A stretch of DNA of 64,000 bases, from contig NZ_NESS01000004.1 in the NCBI RefSeq assembly GCF_002128425.1, positions 186,001 through 250,000 on the forward strand, written 5' to 3'. This document shows, piece by piece, positions 8,608 to 18,158 of this stretch. The translations under genes and the position numbers were made by a program. Position 1 is the stretch's first letter, and each line of letters opens with the position of its first letter. A model generated the notes under the pieces. That model was not told the DNA's origin. It did not search any database and saw only the letters and a program-made list of their open reading frames with translations. This stretch comes from Gottfriedia acidiceleris (GTDB lineage: Bacteria; Bacillota; Bacilli; Bacillales; Bacillaceae_G).

Positions 8608-11341
8608 TATTGCCGTAAAATGGGTTGAGCGAAAAGGCTTGCTCATTTATGGAATGCAAAGTCACGGTGTCATTTTACCGGTAACCGCATGGAAGCATCT
8701 AGTGTTTCAATGGCATGAACCTTCATATTATGGGACATTATTGCAGCCGACCCGAGTCGGTCAGATTGAAGGAACTCTTTTAACTCCAATCGAAGCACTT
8801 ACTTTTTTTAAGGAACATCAAGAAAACTCATTAGTAGAGATTACTTATTTAGATGAAGCAAATGAGTTTCATACGGCAATCTCACGGTTATACGAAGATT
8901 TTAACGAAGGCCACGTCTCGCCAAGTTTTGCTCATTATCAGAATGGCGAAGAGTTATGGAAAATTGATGGATTTGAACAATTAGAACCAACTTTAAAAGA
9001 ATTGGTTTCTTCTGCAATTAAACAGCAGTTTGAAATTAATACATTACATTCTAAACGATGGGATATTGCAAGAGGCTTGTATCACAATCCAAGTTATATA
9101 AAACAGCAACTCACTCATAGTATTGATGAAGACGATTGGCATGTAAAAATCGGACTAAGAGATGATGATGTTCCATTTTCAATTCGACTAGTACTTGAAG
9201 AGCCAATGAGTGAACACGATGACTGGAATTTACGTACATACTTAACTGATGAGCGTAAAACAATAAAACCTTATGAATATACCGGACATGAATCATTACA
9301 TAAAAAGCATTCATCTTATGCTGAGTATTTAGATCGAACGTTTCAAGGAGTTGGATTATTAGCACCAAACTTAATTGACGATCATAAGCCGAAAGAAGTT
9401 TTAAGTGAACAAGAAGCTTGGACATTTTTGACAGAGGATAGTGAAAAAGTACTTTCTGCAAATATTCAGGTACTTTTACCAAGCTGGTGGCAAGCTTTAA
9501 AACAAAATAAGATGACTTTAAAAGCAAGTGTAAAAGGTAAGCCCGCTGGAAATTCATTTTTCAATATGGAAACATTAGTTGACTTCAACTGGCGAATATC
9601 AACAAATGGGATGGAGCTGTCGGAGCAACAATTCCAGCAATTCGTTGAAAATCAAAGACGTTTAATTCAATTTAACGGTCAGTGGATTGCACTTGACCCT
9701 GCTTTTATTGCACGTATGAAGAAAATGATGGCAAAGGCTGAAAAGCAAGGACTTAGATTCCATGAAGTTCTTCAACATGAACTACTACAAGGAACTGAGA
9801 AACCTGAGGACGAGAACTCGCCTTTTGCTGATGTTGAAATTGAAGTTGATGATGTTTTCCGAGAATTAACTAAACGATTAACATCCATTTCAGAGGTTCC
9901 CGAGCTTAATACTCCTAGTGGTCTGCAAGCAACATTACGTGCATATCAGCAAAAAGGGTTTGAATGGTTAGTTCATTTGAAAAATATGGGATTCGGTGCA
10001 TTACTTGCTGACGATATGGGTCTTGGTAAAACAATTCAATCGATCTCTTATTTGGCTTATCGTAAAGAAATTGAAGAAAAACGTGGGGCTTCATTGATTG
10101 TCTGCCCTACTTCTGTTATCAACAACTGGAAACGAGAAATTGAACTATTTTATCCCGATTTAACTGTTCATGTTCACTATGGGGGTAATCGTTTAAAAGG
10201 TGAAGATTTATTTTCAGTAATTAGAGATGTCGATATTGTCATAACTTCCTATGCTTTAAGCGTATTAGATTATGAGGACCTTAAGCAATATGTTTGGAAA
10301 AGTATCATTCTTGATGAAGCTCAAAACATAAAAAATCCAACGACAAAGCAGTCTCGTGCAGTTCGTGGATTAAACGCTGAACACCGCATTGCTCTTACCG
10401 GTACTCCAATGGAAAACCGCTTAACGGAGCTTTGGACAATATTTGATTTTATAAATAGAGGATATCTTGGTTCACTAAACCGTTTCGCTAGCAATTATGT
10501 AAACCCTATTGAGAAGGACCGAGATGAAGAAAAAATTAATGCTGTTCATCGGTTAATTTCGCCTTTTTTACTAAGACGTACAAAGCAAGACGAAGACGTG
10601 GCATTAAATCTCCCGCCAAAACAAGAACAAAAGATGCTTTGTCCTTTATCTGTTGAACAAGCGGCATTATATGAACAAGTTGTTCAAGACAGCTTAAAAC
10701 AAATCGATACATTAACTGGTATCGAACGTCGAGGCCGTATATTATGGATGCTAAATAAATTAAAACAAATCTGTGATCACCCTTCTTTATTCTTAAAAGA
10801 ATCACAGTTAGTTGAATTTGAAGAGCGATCAAGCAAAGTAGAACGACTATTCGAATTAATAGACCCAATACTTGAACAAAATGAAAGCTGTCTAATCTTT
10901 ACTCAATACGTGCGAATGGGTGATATGCTTAAAGAAGCAATCCAAGCAAAATTTGGTGAAGAAGTATTATTCTTGAACGGTAGCGTTCCTAAAACAGCCC
11001 GTGATAATATGATTTCTCGCTTTCAAAACGGGGATGTAAAAGTGTTTATTCTTTCACTAAAAGCTGGTGGAACAGGACTAAACTTAACAGCAGCAAATCA
11101 CGTTATGCACTTTGACCGTTGGTGGAATCCAGCAGTTGAAAATCAAGCAACTGACCGAGCATACAGAATCGGACAAACAAAATTCGTTCAAGTACATAAA
11201 TTTGTAACGATCGGAACGCTAGAAGAAAAAATTGATGAAATGCTACAACGTAAACAATCACTTAACGATACAATCATAACGAGCGAGCAATGGATTACTG
11301 AATTATCTATGGATGAGCTTGTTGAGTTGTTAGGTGTTTAA
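8585..11341 (+). CDS. ywqA: SNF2-family DNA-dependent ATPase/helicase, YwqA-like
   Basis: 918 residues. The long N-terminal half matches the bacterial SNF2-associated region. The motor starts near residue 460: motif I ADDMGLGKT at about 474, motif II LDEAQ at about 576, motif III ALTGTPMENR, motif V LSLKAGGTGLNL and motif VI QATDRAYRIGQ. All key motor residues are present, so ATP-driven translocation on duplex DNA is expected; helicase unwinding is not implied. ATG 8585 follows AAAGAAAGGAAAA and overlaps ywqB, so translation is coupled. A hairpin at 11350-11390 follows the stop. Confidence 0.93.
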   Translation: MKRLANLSIAVKWVERKGLLIYGMQSHGVILPVTAWKHLVFQWHEPSYYGTLLQPTRVGQIEGTLLTPIEALTFFKEHQENSLVEITYLDEANEFHTAISRLYEDFNEGHVSPSFAHYQNGEELWKIDGFEQLEPTLKELVSSAIKQQFEINTLHSKRWDIARGLYHNPSYIKQQLTHSIDEDDWHVKIGLRDDDVPFSIRLVLEEPMSEHDDWNLRTYLTDERKTIKPYEYTGHESLHKKHSSYAEYLDRTFQGVGLLAPNLIDDHKPKEVLSEQEAWTFLTEDSEKVLSANIQVLLPSWWQALKQNKMTLKASVKGKPAGNSFFNMETLVDFNWRISTNGMELSEQQFQQFVENQRRLIQFNGQWIALDPAFIARMKKMMAKAEKQGLRFHEVLQHELLQGTEKPEDENSPFADVEIEVDDVFRELTKRLTSISEVPELNTPSGLQATLRAYQQKGFEWLVHLKNMGFGALLADDMGLGKTIQSISYLAYRKEIEEKRGASLIVCPTSVINNWKREIELFYPDLTVHVHYGGNRLKGEDLFSVIRDVDIVITSYALSVLDYEDLKQYVWKSIILDEAQNIKNPTTKQSRAVRGLNAEHRIALTGTPMENRLTELWTIFDFINRGYLGSLNRFASNYVNPIEKDRDEEKINAVHRLISPFLLRRTKQDEDVALNLPPKQEQKMLCPLSVEQAALYEQVVQDSLKQIDTLTGIERRGRILWMLNKLKQICDHPSLFLKESQLVEFEERSSKVERLFELIDPILEQNESCLIFTQYVRMGDMLKEAIQAKFGEEVLFLNGSVPKTARDNMISRFQNGDVKVFILSLKAGGTGLNLTAANHVMHFDRWWNPAVENQATDRAYRIGQTKFVQVHKFVTIGTLEEKIDEMLQRKQSLNDTIITSEQWITELSMDELVELLGV

Positions 11342-11349
11342 TATGCATG

Positions 11350-11390
11350 GAAAATGGGATTATTGTATAAAAGTAATCCCATTTCCTATT
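11350..11390 (+). terminator. hairpin after ywqA
   Basis: Stem aaatgggatta / taatcccattt with an 11-base loop. The T tract is poor, so it may be a weak terminator that allows read-through into the GrpB-like gene 19 bases further on. Confidence 0.5.
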
Positions 11391-11408
11391 TAGATTGGAG
11401 GTTTTAAT

Positions 11409-11945
11409 ATGAGCACACAAAGTGGTATGAACGTAATTATTAAAAACCATGATGAAAATTGGAAATACCTATTTCAAGACGAAGCTAATCAAATACGTGA
11501 AATCTTAAAAGATGAACTCATTGAGATCCATCATATCGGAAGTACATCAGTCCCAAATTTAAAAGCCAAACCAATCATTGATATGTTACCTGTCGTTAAA
11601 AACATAGAAAAAATAGACAAGTATAATGATCAATTGGCTGAAATTGGTTACGAGGGGCTTGGTGAGTTCGGCCTTCCAGGTAGAAGATACTTTAGAAAAG
11701 GTGGCGAGAACCGTACCCATCAAATGCATATGTATCAATTTGATAATGAAAAAGAAATTGAGCGTCATCTAGCTGTACCAGCTTATTTAAGAGCACACGA
11801 GGATGATATGAAAGCATACGGAGAATTAAAAGCACAGCTTGCTGAAAAATTTCCAAAAGATATTTATGGATATATGGATGGAAAAGATGCTTTTGTGAAG
11901 GATTTAGAGCGAAAAGCTATTGAGTGGAGAAAGACGAATAAGTAA
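11409..11945 (+). CDS. GrpB-family protein (nucleotidyltransferase fold)
   Basis: 178 residues, the standard GrpB/UPF0157 length. The family core is visible: IEIHHIGSTSVPNLKAKPII at residues 37-56, where the GST and downstream acidic residues (DMLP) match the nucleotidyltransferase active-site pattern, then GRRYFRK and RTHQMHMY. Members are often fused to or located near CoaE, but the biochemical function is not established. The ribosome-binding site TTGGAGG precedes ATG 11409. It may be cotranscribed with ywqA through a weak terminator. No transcription partner lies downstream. Confidence 0.85.
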   Translation: MSTQSGMNVIIKNHDENWKYLFQDEANQIREILKDELIEIHHIGSTSVPNLKAKPIIDMLPVVKNIEKIDKYNDQLAEIGYEGLGEFGLPGRRYFRKGGENRTHQMHMYQFDNEKEIERHLAVPAYLRAHEDDMKAYGELKAQLAEKFPKDIYGYMDGKDAFVKDLERKAIEWRKTNK

Positions 11946-12070
11946 CCATGAATACAAAAATAAAAAACATGCAATGGGAGTATACTGGGTCATATTTAAT
12001 TTCCTAAATTACAGTTAGTTGAACTTCTGCTAAATCTTTTTAAACCATCTAGTTTACTACTATTACTTAA

Positions 12071-12111
12071 TAAAAAAAGCCTATTTTATTAAAAATAGGC
12101 TTCTTTTTTAT
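12071..12111 (-). terminator. fabZ terminator
   Basis: A strong stem (agcctattttt / aaaaataggct) flanked by A and T tracts on either side, 10 bases past the fabZ stop. Confidence 0.85.
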
Positions 12112-12120
12112 TCACTCTAT

Positions 12121-12543
12121 TTACTTAAGTGCAAATGTAAGTTCAGCTTCACAAGCTATTTGTCCGTCAACTGTTGCGACTGCTTTACCTTTACCAATCG
12201 GTCCACGCATTTTCACTAGTTCGACCTCTAGTCTCAACTGATCACCTGGTACTACTTGTCTTTTAAAGCGGCAATTATCGATACCAGCGAATAATGCTAG
12301 TTTACCTTTATTTTGCTCAAGGCTTAACGCCGCAACTCCTCCAACTTGTGCTAGAGCTTCTACAATTAGTACTCCTGGCATTACAGGATAGTCAGGGAAA
12401 TGACCATTAAAAAACTCTTCGTTAGCTGTTACATTTTTAATACCGGTCGCACGTTTACCTTCTTCGTGCTCAATGATGCGATCTACTAATAAAAATGGGT
12501 AACGATGAGGAAGAATTTCTTTAATTGCTTTAATATCTAACAT
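12121..12543 (-). CDS. fabZ: 3-hydroxyacyl-[acyl-carrier-protein] dehydratase FabZ
   Basis: Dehydrates beta-hydroxyacyl-ACP to trans-2-enoyl-ACP in type II fatty acid synthesis, in the cytoplasm. 140 residues, normal length. The catalytic histidine is in [12 protein letters not shown] (His13) and the partner glutamate in [13 protein letters not shown] (about residue 64); the hot-dog helix GHFPDYP is intact. Start ATG 12543 has AGGAGG upstream. It stands alone between terminators at 12071 and 12583, so it is a single-gene unit. In B. subtilis fabZ also maps in this region (formerly ywpB). No FapR-type operator was identified with confidence. Confidence 0.96.
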   Translation of the reverse strand: MLDIKAIKEILPHRYPFLLVDRIIEHEEGKRATGIKNVTANEEFFNGHFPDYPVMPGVLIVEALAQVGGVAALSLEQNKGKLALFAGIDNCRFKRQVVPGDQLRLEVELVKMRGPIGKGKAVATVDGQIACEAELTFALK

Positions 12544-12582
12544 TTTATGTAGTCCTCCTAATTTGTAAGATTCATTATGTTA

Positions 12583-12616
12583 ATAAAAAAGAAGCAAGTC
12601 TTAAGACCAGCTTCTA
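12583..12616 (-). terminator. terminator upstream of fabZ
   Basis: On the reverse strand AGAAGC...GCTTCT with a GGTCTTAAGACC-like inner pairing is followed by TTTTTT. It ends whatever is transcribed from 12617-12992, most simply a long 3' tail of the Crp/Fnr mRNA. Confidence 0.75.
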
Positions 12617-12992
12617 TGCGCTATAAATATAATACTATCTTATTTTGTAAGTTAACGCAAACCCATAATGAACTGTACAATTCATCTCAATTGCTATTAC
12701 TTGAGGACTAAACCATATTATTTTTAATCGATTAGAAGATTCGCTATCTTCTATTGATCAAGATTATTAATGGCCTATCGGGTTTTAGAGTTCTACTATT
12801 TCACTTATACTACGCCGACTGAATTAACCCTAATTAAAAAACTTATTTATTCTAGCAACCTATAGTTTTTGAGTAATCTAGGACTAGTATTTATATTATT
12901 TACAGAAAATTTTAAACAATTAGATATTTTGTAAAGTATTTGACAGATTTACGCGGTCGAATTTCTTAAGATTAAGTTATTACAAGAAAATA
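12617..12992 (-). other. 376-base non-coding stretch between Crp/Fnr gene and its terminator
   Basis: No open frame of note, tRNA or repeat. The terminator lies at the far end, so this is either an unusually long 3' untranslated region or contains an independent small RNA. Confidence 0.3.
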
Positions 12993-13637
12993 CTAACACT
13001 CCAAGGCTAGTAGGGTGTATCGTCCATTTTGTTTCTCGATAATTCCTTTTTCACATAGTTCGTTCATTACATAAGATACGCTTACACGTGATGAACCAAC
13101 TACATAAGCTAGTTCCTGATGAGTAAATGGAATCGAAATTGTTATACCTTTAGTCGTTTTTTTGCCATATGAGGATGCTAATTGTCGCAGCATTGTTAGA
13201 ACGCGCTCTCCTATATCTGAAAAACTCATTAACTTCGTTTGGAGAAGTAGAGCTGATTGTTTGTTGCTTAATGATCTTAGCACTTTTTGAATAAGCACTG
13301 GCTCTCTCATAACAATATCATGAAATGCTGGCTTTGGTATTCGAAGAACACGTGCTGTTGATGAAGTAGATGCGTTGTAACCATATACTTCATCTGCCCA
13401 TACATTTGATTCACCAATAATATTTCCAGGTCCAACGATATATAAATGGCGCTCAGCCCCATTAGGCGATAACAAATAAATGCGAATTCGCCCTTCTAGG
13501 ACGAGATACACAAAAGGATGTCTCTCATCTTGTTGAAATAATACGATTTCACGTGAAAAAGATAGTTCTTTAGCTATTTCAATAAAAGGAGTTGCTGTCC
13601 ATTCCCCTTGTTCAAACCATAAGGATTGATGATTCAT
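12993..13637 (-). CDS. Crp/Fnr-family transcription regulator
   Basis: 214 residues. An N-terminal cyclic-nucleotide-binding-like beta barrel (about residues 20-130, with VYLVLEGRIRIYLLSP and GPGNIIGESN) is followed by a C-terminal winged helix-turn-helix (TIPFTHQELAYVVGSSRVS-like segment near residues 165-190). There is no N-terminal cysteine cluster, so it is not an iron-sulfur Fnr, and the effector is unknown. It is divergent from the aminotransferase-permease pair with only 68 bases between starts, which makes those genes the likely target. Ribosome-binding site GAGGTGACAT precedes ATG 13637. Confidence 0.88.
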   Translation of the reverse strand: MNHQSLWFEQGEWTATPFIEIAKELSFSREIVLFQQDERHPFVYLVLEGRIRIYLLSPNGAERHLYIVGPGNIIGESNVWADEVYGYNASTSSTARVLRIPKPAFHDIVMREPVLIQKVLRSLSNKQSALLLQTKLMSFSDIGERVLTMLRQLASSYGKKTTKGITISIPFTHQELAYVVGSSRVSVSYVMNELCEKGIIEKQNGRYTLLALEC

Positions 13638-13668
13638 ATGTCACCTCATATTAATTAAGTACCAAAAA

Positions 13669-13682
13669 TGAAAACGCTATCA
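13669..13682 (+). promoter_or_regulatory. putative cre (CcpA) site
   Basis: TGAAAACGCTATCA matches the cre pattern TGWNANCGNTNWCA at every fixed position. It sits in the 68-base gap between the Crp/Fnr gene and the aminotransferase start, 23 bases before the ATG, where binding would block transcription. Confidence 0.55.
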
Positions 13683-13705
13683 AATTATTGAAAGGATGAT
13701 TTAAA

Positions 13706-14845
13706 ATGATAAACCCATTTATAGAAAAACGCTCTCTTTTTCCGACCTTATCGGAAACAATTCATTTATCAAGTTGTTCCCAAAGTGCCATTTCATCACC
13801 GGTGAAGGAAAGTATTCACTCTTATTTAACGAGCTGGACCGAAAAAGGCATGGATTGGGAGGGATGGATGGACAAGGTCCATGAAGCTAAAGTTGCTTTC
13901 GCTACTTTAATAAATGCTTCTGTTGATGAAATTGCGGTCCTTTCAAGCGTATCTGATGCTGCTTCTTCTTTTGCATCATCATTAGATTTTGCTGGAGATC
14001 GCAATAAAGTGGTTACAACCGATATTGATTTTCCATGCATTGGTCACGTATGGCTATCACAAGTACAGCGTGGCGCAAACGTCATGTTTTTAGATGAAAA
14101 CCTTCATCAAATTCAAATTGAACAATATGAAAAAGCAGTGGATTCAAACACACTTATAACATCTGTTCCACATGTGTCTTATTATAATGGGTTTATTCAA
14201 GATATCAAAGCTATTTCAAACATTACAAAAGCGAATGGATCACTACTGTTTGTCGATGCCTATCAATCTGCTGGAAGTGTTCCAATCGATGTTAAGGAAA
14301 TGGGAATCGATGCACTCGCAACAGGTGCACAAAAGTTTTTACTTGGTATGCCTGGGATTAGCTTTTTATATGTTAGAAAAGAGTTAGCAGATACACTAAA
14401 TCCTCCAACTACTGGTTGGTTTAGTCGGGTAAATCCATTTGCGTTTAATCACCGTCTTCTTGATTATGCTGAAGGAACAAGGCGTTTTGATACTGGAACT
14501 CCAATGATGATAAATGCCTATGCAGCTGAAGCGGGTATTTCTTTATTAAACCAAATTGGCGTACCAGCCATTCAGGACTATCTAACCTACTTATCATCAG
14601 TTGCAATTGAAACTGCTCATTCACTTGGAGTGAAGGTGGTAAGTCCGACAGATTTATCAATAAAAGGCAGTAACACTGCAATACGAATAGAACAAGCATC
14701 CTCCATCGAACAATACTTAAAAACAAAGAAGATTATTGTCTCAGCTCGAAATGATGTCCTACGCATAGCTCCTCATTTCTACAATACAGATGAAGAAGTT
14801 GTACGTGCAATTGAAGAAATTGCTTTTGCGATTAGAAAAGGCTAA
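13706..14845 (+). CDS. class V aminotransferase family PLP enzyme
   Basis: 379 residues. PLP-dependent fold of the cysteine desulfurase/kynureninase/serine-glyoxylate aminotransferase group. The catalytic lysine is in GAQKFLLGMPGISF (about residue 211), the PLP-binding aspartate lies in LLFVDAYQSAGSVP (about 188), and the C-terminal small domain has VLRIAPHFYNTDEE. No mobile catalytic cysteine loop is evident, so IscS-type desulfuration is not implied; the substrate is unknown. It precedes an amino acid permease by 56 bases and is divergent from a Crp/Fnr regulator. That suggests an inducible amino acid uptake and breakdown unit. Start ATG 13706 has AAAGGATG upstream. Confidence 0.85.
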   Translation: MINPFIEKRSLFPTLSETIHLSSCSQSAISSPVKESIHSYLTSWTEKGMDWEGWMDKVHEAKVAFATLINASVDEIAVLSSVSDAASSFASSLDFAGDRNKVVTTDIDFPCIGHVWLSQVQRGANVMFLDENLHQIQIEQYEKAVDSNTLITSVPHVSYYNGFIQDIKAISNITKANGSLLFVDAYQSAGSVPIDVKEMGIDALATGAQKFLLGMPGISFLYVRKELADTLNPPTTGWFSRVNPFAFNHRLLDYAEGTRRFDTGTPMMINAYAAEAGISLLNQIGVPAIQDYLTYLSSVAIETAHSLGVKVVSPTDLSIKGSNTAIRIEQASSIEQYLKTKKIIVSARNDVLRIAPHFYNTDEEVVRAIEEIAFAIRKG

Positions 14846-14901
14846 CGAAACTGCTAGACCTTAATCTATAGTAAACAATTTAAGAAAGGTGGCGAAATAA
14901 T

Positions 14902-16317
14902 ATGAATGAAAATAAAACTCTAATTGATCGAGAAGGCGGGCTTAATCGTTCGCTTACTAGTAGTCAACTGACTATGATCGGAATTGGTGGAGCAATAGGT
15001 ACTGGATTATTTATGGGAAGTGGTATTGCAATAGGATATGCCGGTCCTGGGGTTATAATAAGCTATATTATTGCTGCATTTATAGCAGTCATAATGATGT
15101 TCAGTTTATCTGAAATGGCTGTTGTACATCCAACGGCGGGTTCATTTGGAACTTATGCTGAGATGTATTTAAATCCATGGGCAGGTTTCCTAATTCGTTA
15201 TACATATTGGGCAGCTCAAGTAATTGCAATCGGCGGAGAAGCCGTTGCTGTTGGTCTATATATGCAGTATTGGTTTCCTGATATTCCTGTTTGGTTATGG
15301 ACACTTGGATTTGGTGTAGCTATAGTTCTTATAAACAGTAGATCAGTTGCTAACTTTGGCAATATTGAGTACTGGTTTGCAATGATTAAAGTTGTCGCGA
15401 TCGTACTGTTCATAATATTTGGTATTTCACTCCTTTTTGGAATTGGTCACTCACACTCTGTAGGATTTCATCATTATACTGATCAGCATGGATTCCTCCC
15501 TAATGGTTTTAAAGGAGTCTGGATGGCCGTACTTATGGCAATCTTTAGTTTTTATGGTGTAGAAATTGTTGCAGTTACGGCCGGAGAGTCAAAAGATCCA
15601 AAAAAAGCAATACCAAAAGCAATGAGGAGCATGGTTCTACGTTTATTTTTATTCTATATTTTATCGTTGGGAATTATAGTTGCTGTTGTTCCTTGGATGC
15701 AAGCCGGTGCTCATGAAGTTTCGGGATCACCATTTGTAAAAATCTTCGAAAGTTCTGGAGTGAAATATGCGGCTGGTATTATGAACTTTGTTATCTTAAC
15801 AGCTGCATTATCTAGCATGAATACTAATCTTTACTTAACATCCCGTATGTTATTCTCATTATCTCGCGGTGAATATGCACCAAAAACGTTAGGTAAATTA
15901 TCTAAAAACGGTACCCCAGTGACAGCAATATTCATTTCAAGTGGTGGCGTATTGATTGCAAGTGTCTTATCCATGTATTATCCAGACACATTTAACAAAT
16001 TATTTGGTATCTCAATCTTTGGAGGAATTCTAGTATGGCTTATGATTCTAATTAGTCATCTCCGTTTTAGAAAAACTGTTCACCTTCATTTTCAAGGGGC
16101 ACTACCTGTTAAAGCACCGCTCTTTCCAGTTCTGCAATGGATCGGTATTCTTTTACTTAGTGGTATTTTGATTACTATGGCATTTTCACCAGATTGGAAT
16201 TCAGCATGGAAAATCGGAATTCCATGGGTTATCTTAGTATCTATTGGTTACTGGGGACAAAAAAGTCGCAAATCGTTTTTATACAAAAATAATCCAAATA
16301 ATAAATCTGCACTTTAA
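14902..16317 (+). CDS. APC-superfamily amino acid permease (AAT family)
   Basis: 471 residues with 12 predicted membrane segments. The family signature near the N-terminus reads MIGIGGAIGTGLFMGSG (about residues 25-42), and FYGVEIVAVTAGE in helix 6 matches the GabP/ProY/AnsP branch. Proton-coupled uptake of an amino acid across the cytoplasmic membrane is expected; specificity cannot be read. It follows the class V aminotransferase and shares its likely promoter and cre site. Start ATG 14902 has AAGAAAGGTGG. It ends before a strong hairpin at 16362. Confidence 0.9.
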   Translation: MNENKTLIDREGGLNRSLTSSQLTMIGIGGAIGTGLFMGSGIAIGYAGPGVIISYIIAAFIAVIMMFSLSEMAVVHPTAGSFGTYAEMYLNPWAGFLIRYTYWAAQVIAIGGEAVAVGLYMQYWFPDIPVWLWTLGFGVAIVLINSRSVANFGNIEYWFAMIKVVAIVLFIIFGISLLFGIGHSHSVGFHHYTDQHGFLPNGFKGVWMAVLMAIFSFYGVEIVAVTAGESKDPKKAIPKAMRSMVLRLFLFYILSLGIIVAVVPWMQAGAHEVSGSPFVKIFESSGVKYAAGIMNFVILTAALSSMNTNLYLTSRMLFSLSRGEYAPKTLGKLSKNGTPVTAIFISSGGVLIASVLSMYYPDTFNKLFGISIFGGILVWLMILISHLRFRKTVHLHFQGALPVKAPLFPVLQWIGILLLSGILITMAFSPDWNSAWKIGIPWVILVSIGYWGQKSRKSFLYKNNPNNKSAL

Positions 16318-16361
16318 TGAAATTACTCACGATTCTTTTAATATAGCAATTACAAATAATA

Positions 16362-16404
16362 AAGACAGATTTAAAAGATTTCGTCACCTTTTAAATCTGT
16401 CTAA
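16362..16404. terminator. bidirectional terminator
   Basis: Perfect 15-bp stem agacagatttaaaag / cttttaaatctgtct with a 10-base loop between the convergent permease and MFS genes. Confidence 0.85.
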
Positions 16405-16415
16405 TTATTATTCAT

Positions 16416-17687
16416 TTATTGATTTACCGAATTCTCAATCTCTACCGTTTTAATAGCCTCAGCTCTAAGAAACTTTGGAAGTACGAATAAATAGTAAATA
16501 CCAACAATCGATAAACTAGCTCCGACGATGGCATGGAGCCATTCAATTTTTAAAATTGATGGATAAAATGCTGCAATTAATCCTAATGTGATGCTTTGAG
16601 AGAATAAAATAATGGGGGATATCCAACCTTGAACCCTTCCCATCATCCTTTTTTCAACAATTTTAGGGAACCATCCACCAATACCAATATTGATAACAGG
16701 TAATGCTAAACCGATTATGAATTGCCAAATGATATAGGCAATTGCAGAGTTAGAAAACCCTCCGACGACCACACAAATACCGGAAACAATTAACCCAATT
16801 ATGATCATATACGGTAGTGGCATTTTCTTAGCAAGGATTGAGCCAATTATACTTCCAATTAAAACACCCGAACCAAAGGCTACTCCGATATATATTAACA
16901 TTTCCTCGTAGTTAGTTGGTACCAATTTATACTTTAAAATAAATGATGGCATGACAGAGAATCCACCATTAATTACACCAAATAAAAAGAAACCAGATAG
17001 AAGTGATCTAAGTAATGAATGATTCATTATGTAGTAAATTCCCTCTTTAAAATCCTTTAAGACTAATGTAAATTTCAAATCTTTTAGTTTGTGCTCTCCA
17101 TTTGGATTCGTAATGTCCTTTGAAACTTTTGCTAATAAAATAAATAGTCCCGATGCAATGAAAGAAAGTGTATCAATGATAATGGCTGCTTCTACTCCCA
17201 ATGTCCAAAATATGAATGTCCCAATTGCTCCGCCAAAAAGCATAAATAAGCTACTAACTAGCTGGTTTAAACCGGCTGATATTGCATATTGATCTTCTGT
17301 TAGTATCCCCTGTAATAAAGAAGACTGAGCCGGTTGGAAAAACTTCGAAACGCCACTTCTTAAAAAGAGAATCCCGAATGATAGGTATATCCAATCCTGC
17401 ATAATCGTTATTAGCAGAATAATTGATAAAATCGCACTTACAAGGTCACAATTAACAGCTATTTTCTTTCGATTTAAACGGTCTGCTACTACACCTACTA
17501 AAAAGAAAACAAAGATCATTGGTAGGGTATACATTAGCTCAGTTATAGTAGCATAGTATGGCTGACTTGAAAATTTTCGTAATAAGTACAACATAAATGC
17601 TGTCATCCCTACTACAGAACCAAGCTGAGAAGTAAAATTCGCTAAAAATAACCAGGAAAAGTTCTTATTTTTAAATATTTGTATCAA
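16416..17687 (-). CDS. MFS transporter, MFS_3/macrolide-efflux-like
   Basis: 423 residues, 12 predicted membrane segments. N-terminal NKNFSWLFLANFTSQLGS and the loop motif VADRLNRKKI (about residue 65) match the MFS_3 group that includes Mef-type macrolide exporters and enterobactin exporters. Substrate export by proton antiport is inferred; the drug or metabolite is unknown. The start is TTG 17687, preceded by AAAGGAGTG, the only plausible ribosome-binding site. It is a monocistronic gene sharing a terminator with the amino acid permease. Confidence 0.87.
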   Translation of the reverse strand: MIQIFKNKNFSWLFLANFTSQLGSVVGMTAFMLYLLRKFSSQPYYATITELMYTLPMIFVFFLVGVVADRLNRKKIAVNCDLVSAILSIILLITIMQDWIYLSFGILFLRSGVSKFFQPAQSSLLQGILTEDQYAISAGLNQLVSSLFMLFGGAIGTFIFWTLGVEAAIIIDTLSFIASGLFILLAKVSKDITNPNGEHKLKDLKFTLVLKDFKEGIYYIMNHSLLRSLLSGFFLFGVINGGFSVMPSFILKYKLVPTNYEEMLIYIGVAFGSGVLIGSIIGSILAKKMPLPYMIIIGLIVSGICVVVGGFSNSAIAYIIWQFIIGLALPVINIGIGGWFPKIVEKRMMGRVQGWISPIILFSQSITLGLIAAFYPSILKIEWLHAIVGASLSIVGIYYLFVLPKFLRAEAIKTVEIENSVNQ

Positions 17688-17841
17688 TTAGTTCACTCCT
17701 TTTTACACTCCCTTCATTATATACTAAATTTTCAGATAAAAACTCATACACTTTTGTTGAAGTTTCCCTAATTTCTCGTATAATCACTGCCATCATATAC
17801 CAAAATAATTGTAATTAGTGATTATAAATGGGGTGTGGGTT

Positions 17842-18105
17842 TTGAAAGTGTTTTGGGTATTTCTATGTTTATTTATATTAGAGATGTGTTTATTGGAAGG
17901 AATCGACTTATATAATGGTGATAAATTTCCTCACTTACTAACGAATATAAAACTTAGCAAAACAGAGCTAGTAGGTGAAGATTATGTATTAATTTTCTTT
18001 TTTACTGTACCATTCGGCGTTGCAAAAATCGTCCTGCAGTATTTGAAAAAACTAAAAAAGAAACGAAGTCAGGAACAAAATGCAGGTCAAAATACTTCTA
18101 ATTAA
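17842..18105 (+). CDS. small membrane protein of unknown function
   Basis: About 87 residues. Two hydrophobic segments (VFWVFLCLFILEMCLL near the start and YVLIFFFTVPFGVAKIVL in the middle) flank a short extracytoplasmic loop; a lysine-rich tail (KKLKKKRSQ) should lie in the cytoplasm. I do not recognise the family. TTG 17842 with GGGGTG upstream is preferred; GTG 17818 is the longer alternative. It is convergent with the germination operon and shares its terminator. Whether it is linked to germination is unknown. Confidence 0.55.
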   Translation: MKVFWVFLCLFILEMCLLEGIDLYNGDKFPHLLTNIKLSKTELVGEDYVLIFFFTVPFGVAKIVLQYLKKLKKKRSQEQNAGQNTSN

Positions 18106-18158
18106 AACAAAAGAGAATGCAGTTAGAGTTTCTATTCTGCATTCTCTTTTGTTTTTGA
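18104..18158. terminator. bidirectional terminator between small membrane gene and ger operon
   Basis: A long perfect stem (aaaacaaaagagaatgcag / ctgcattctcttttgttttt). The GerKB stop codon lies within the loop side of the hairpin. Confidence 0.85.
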
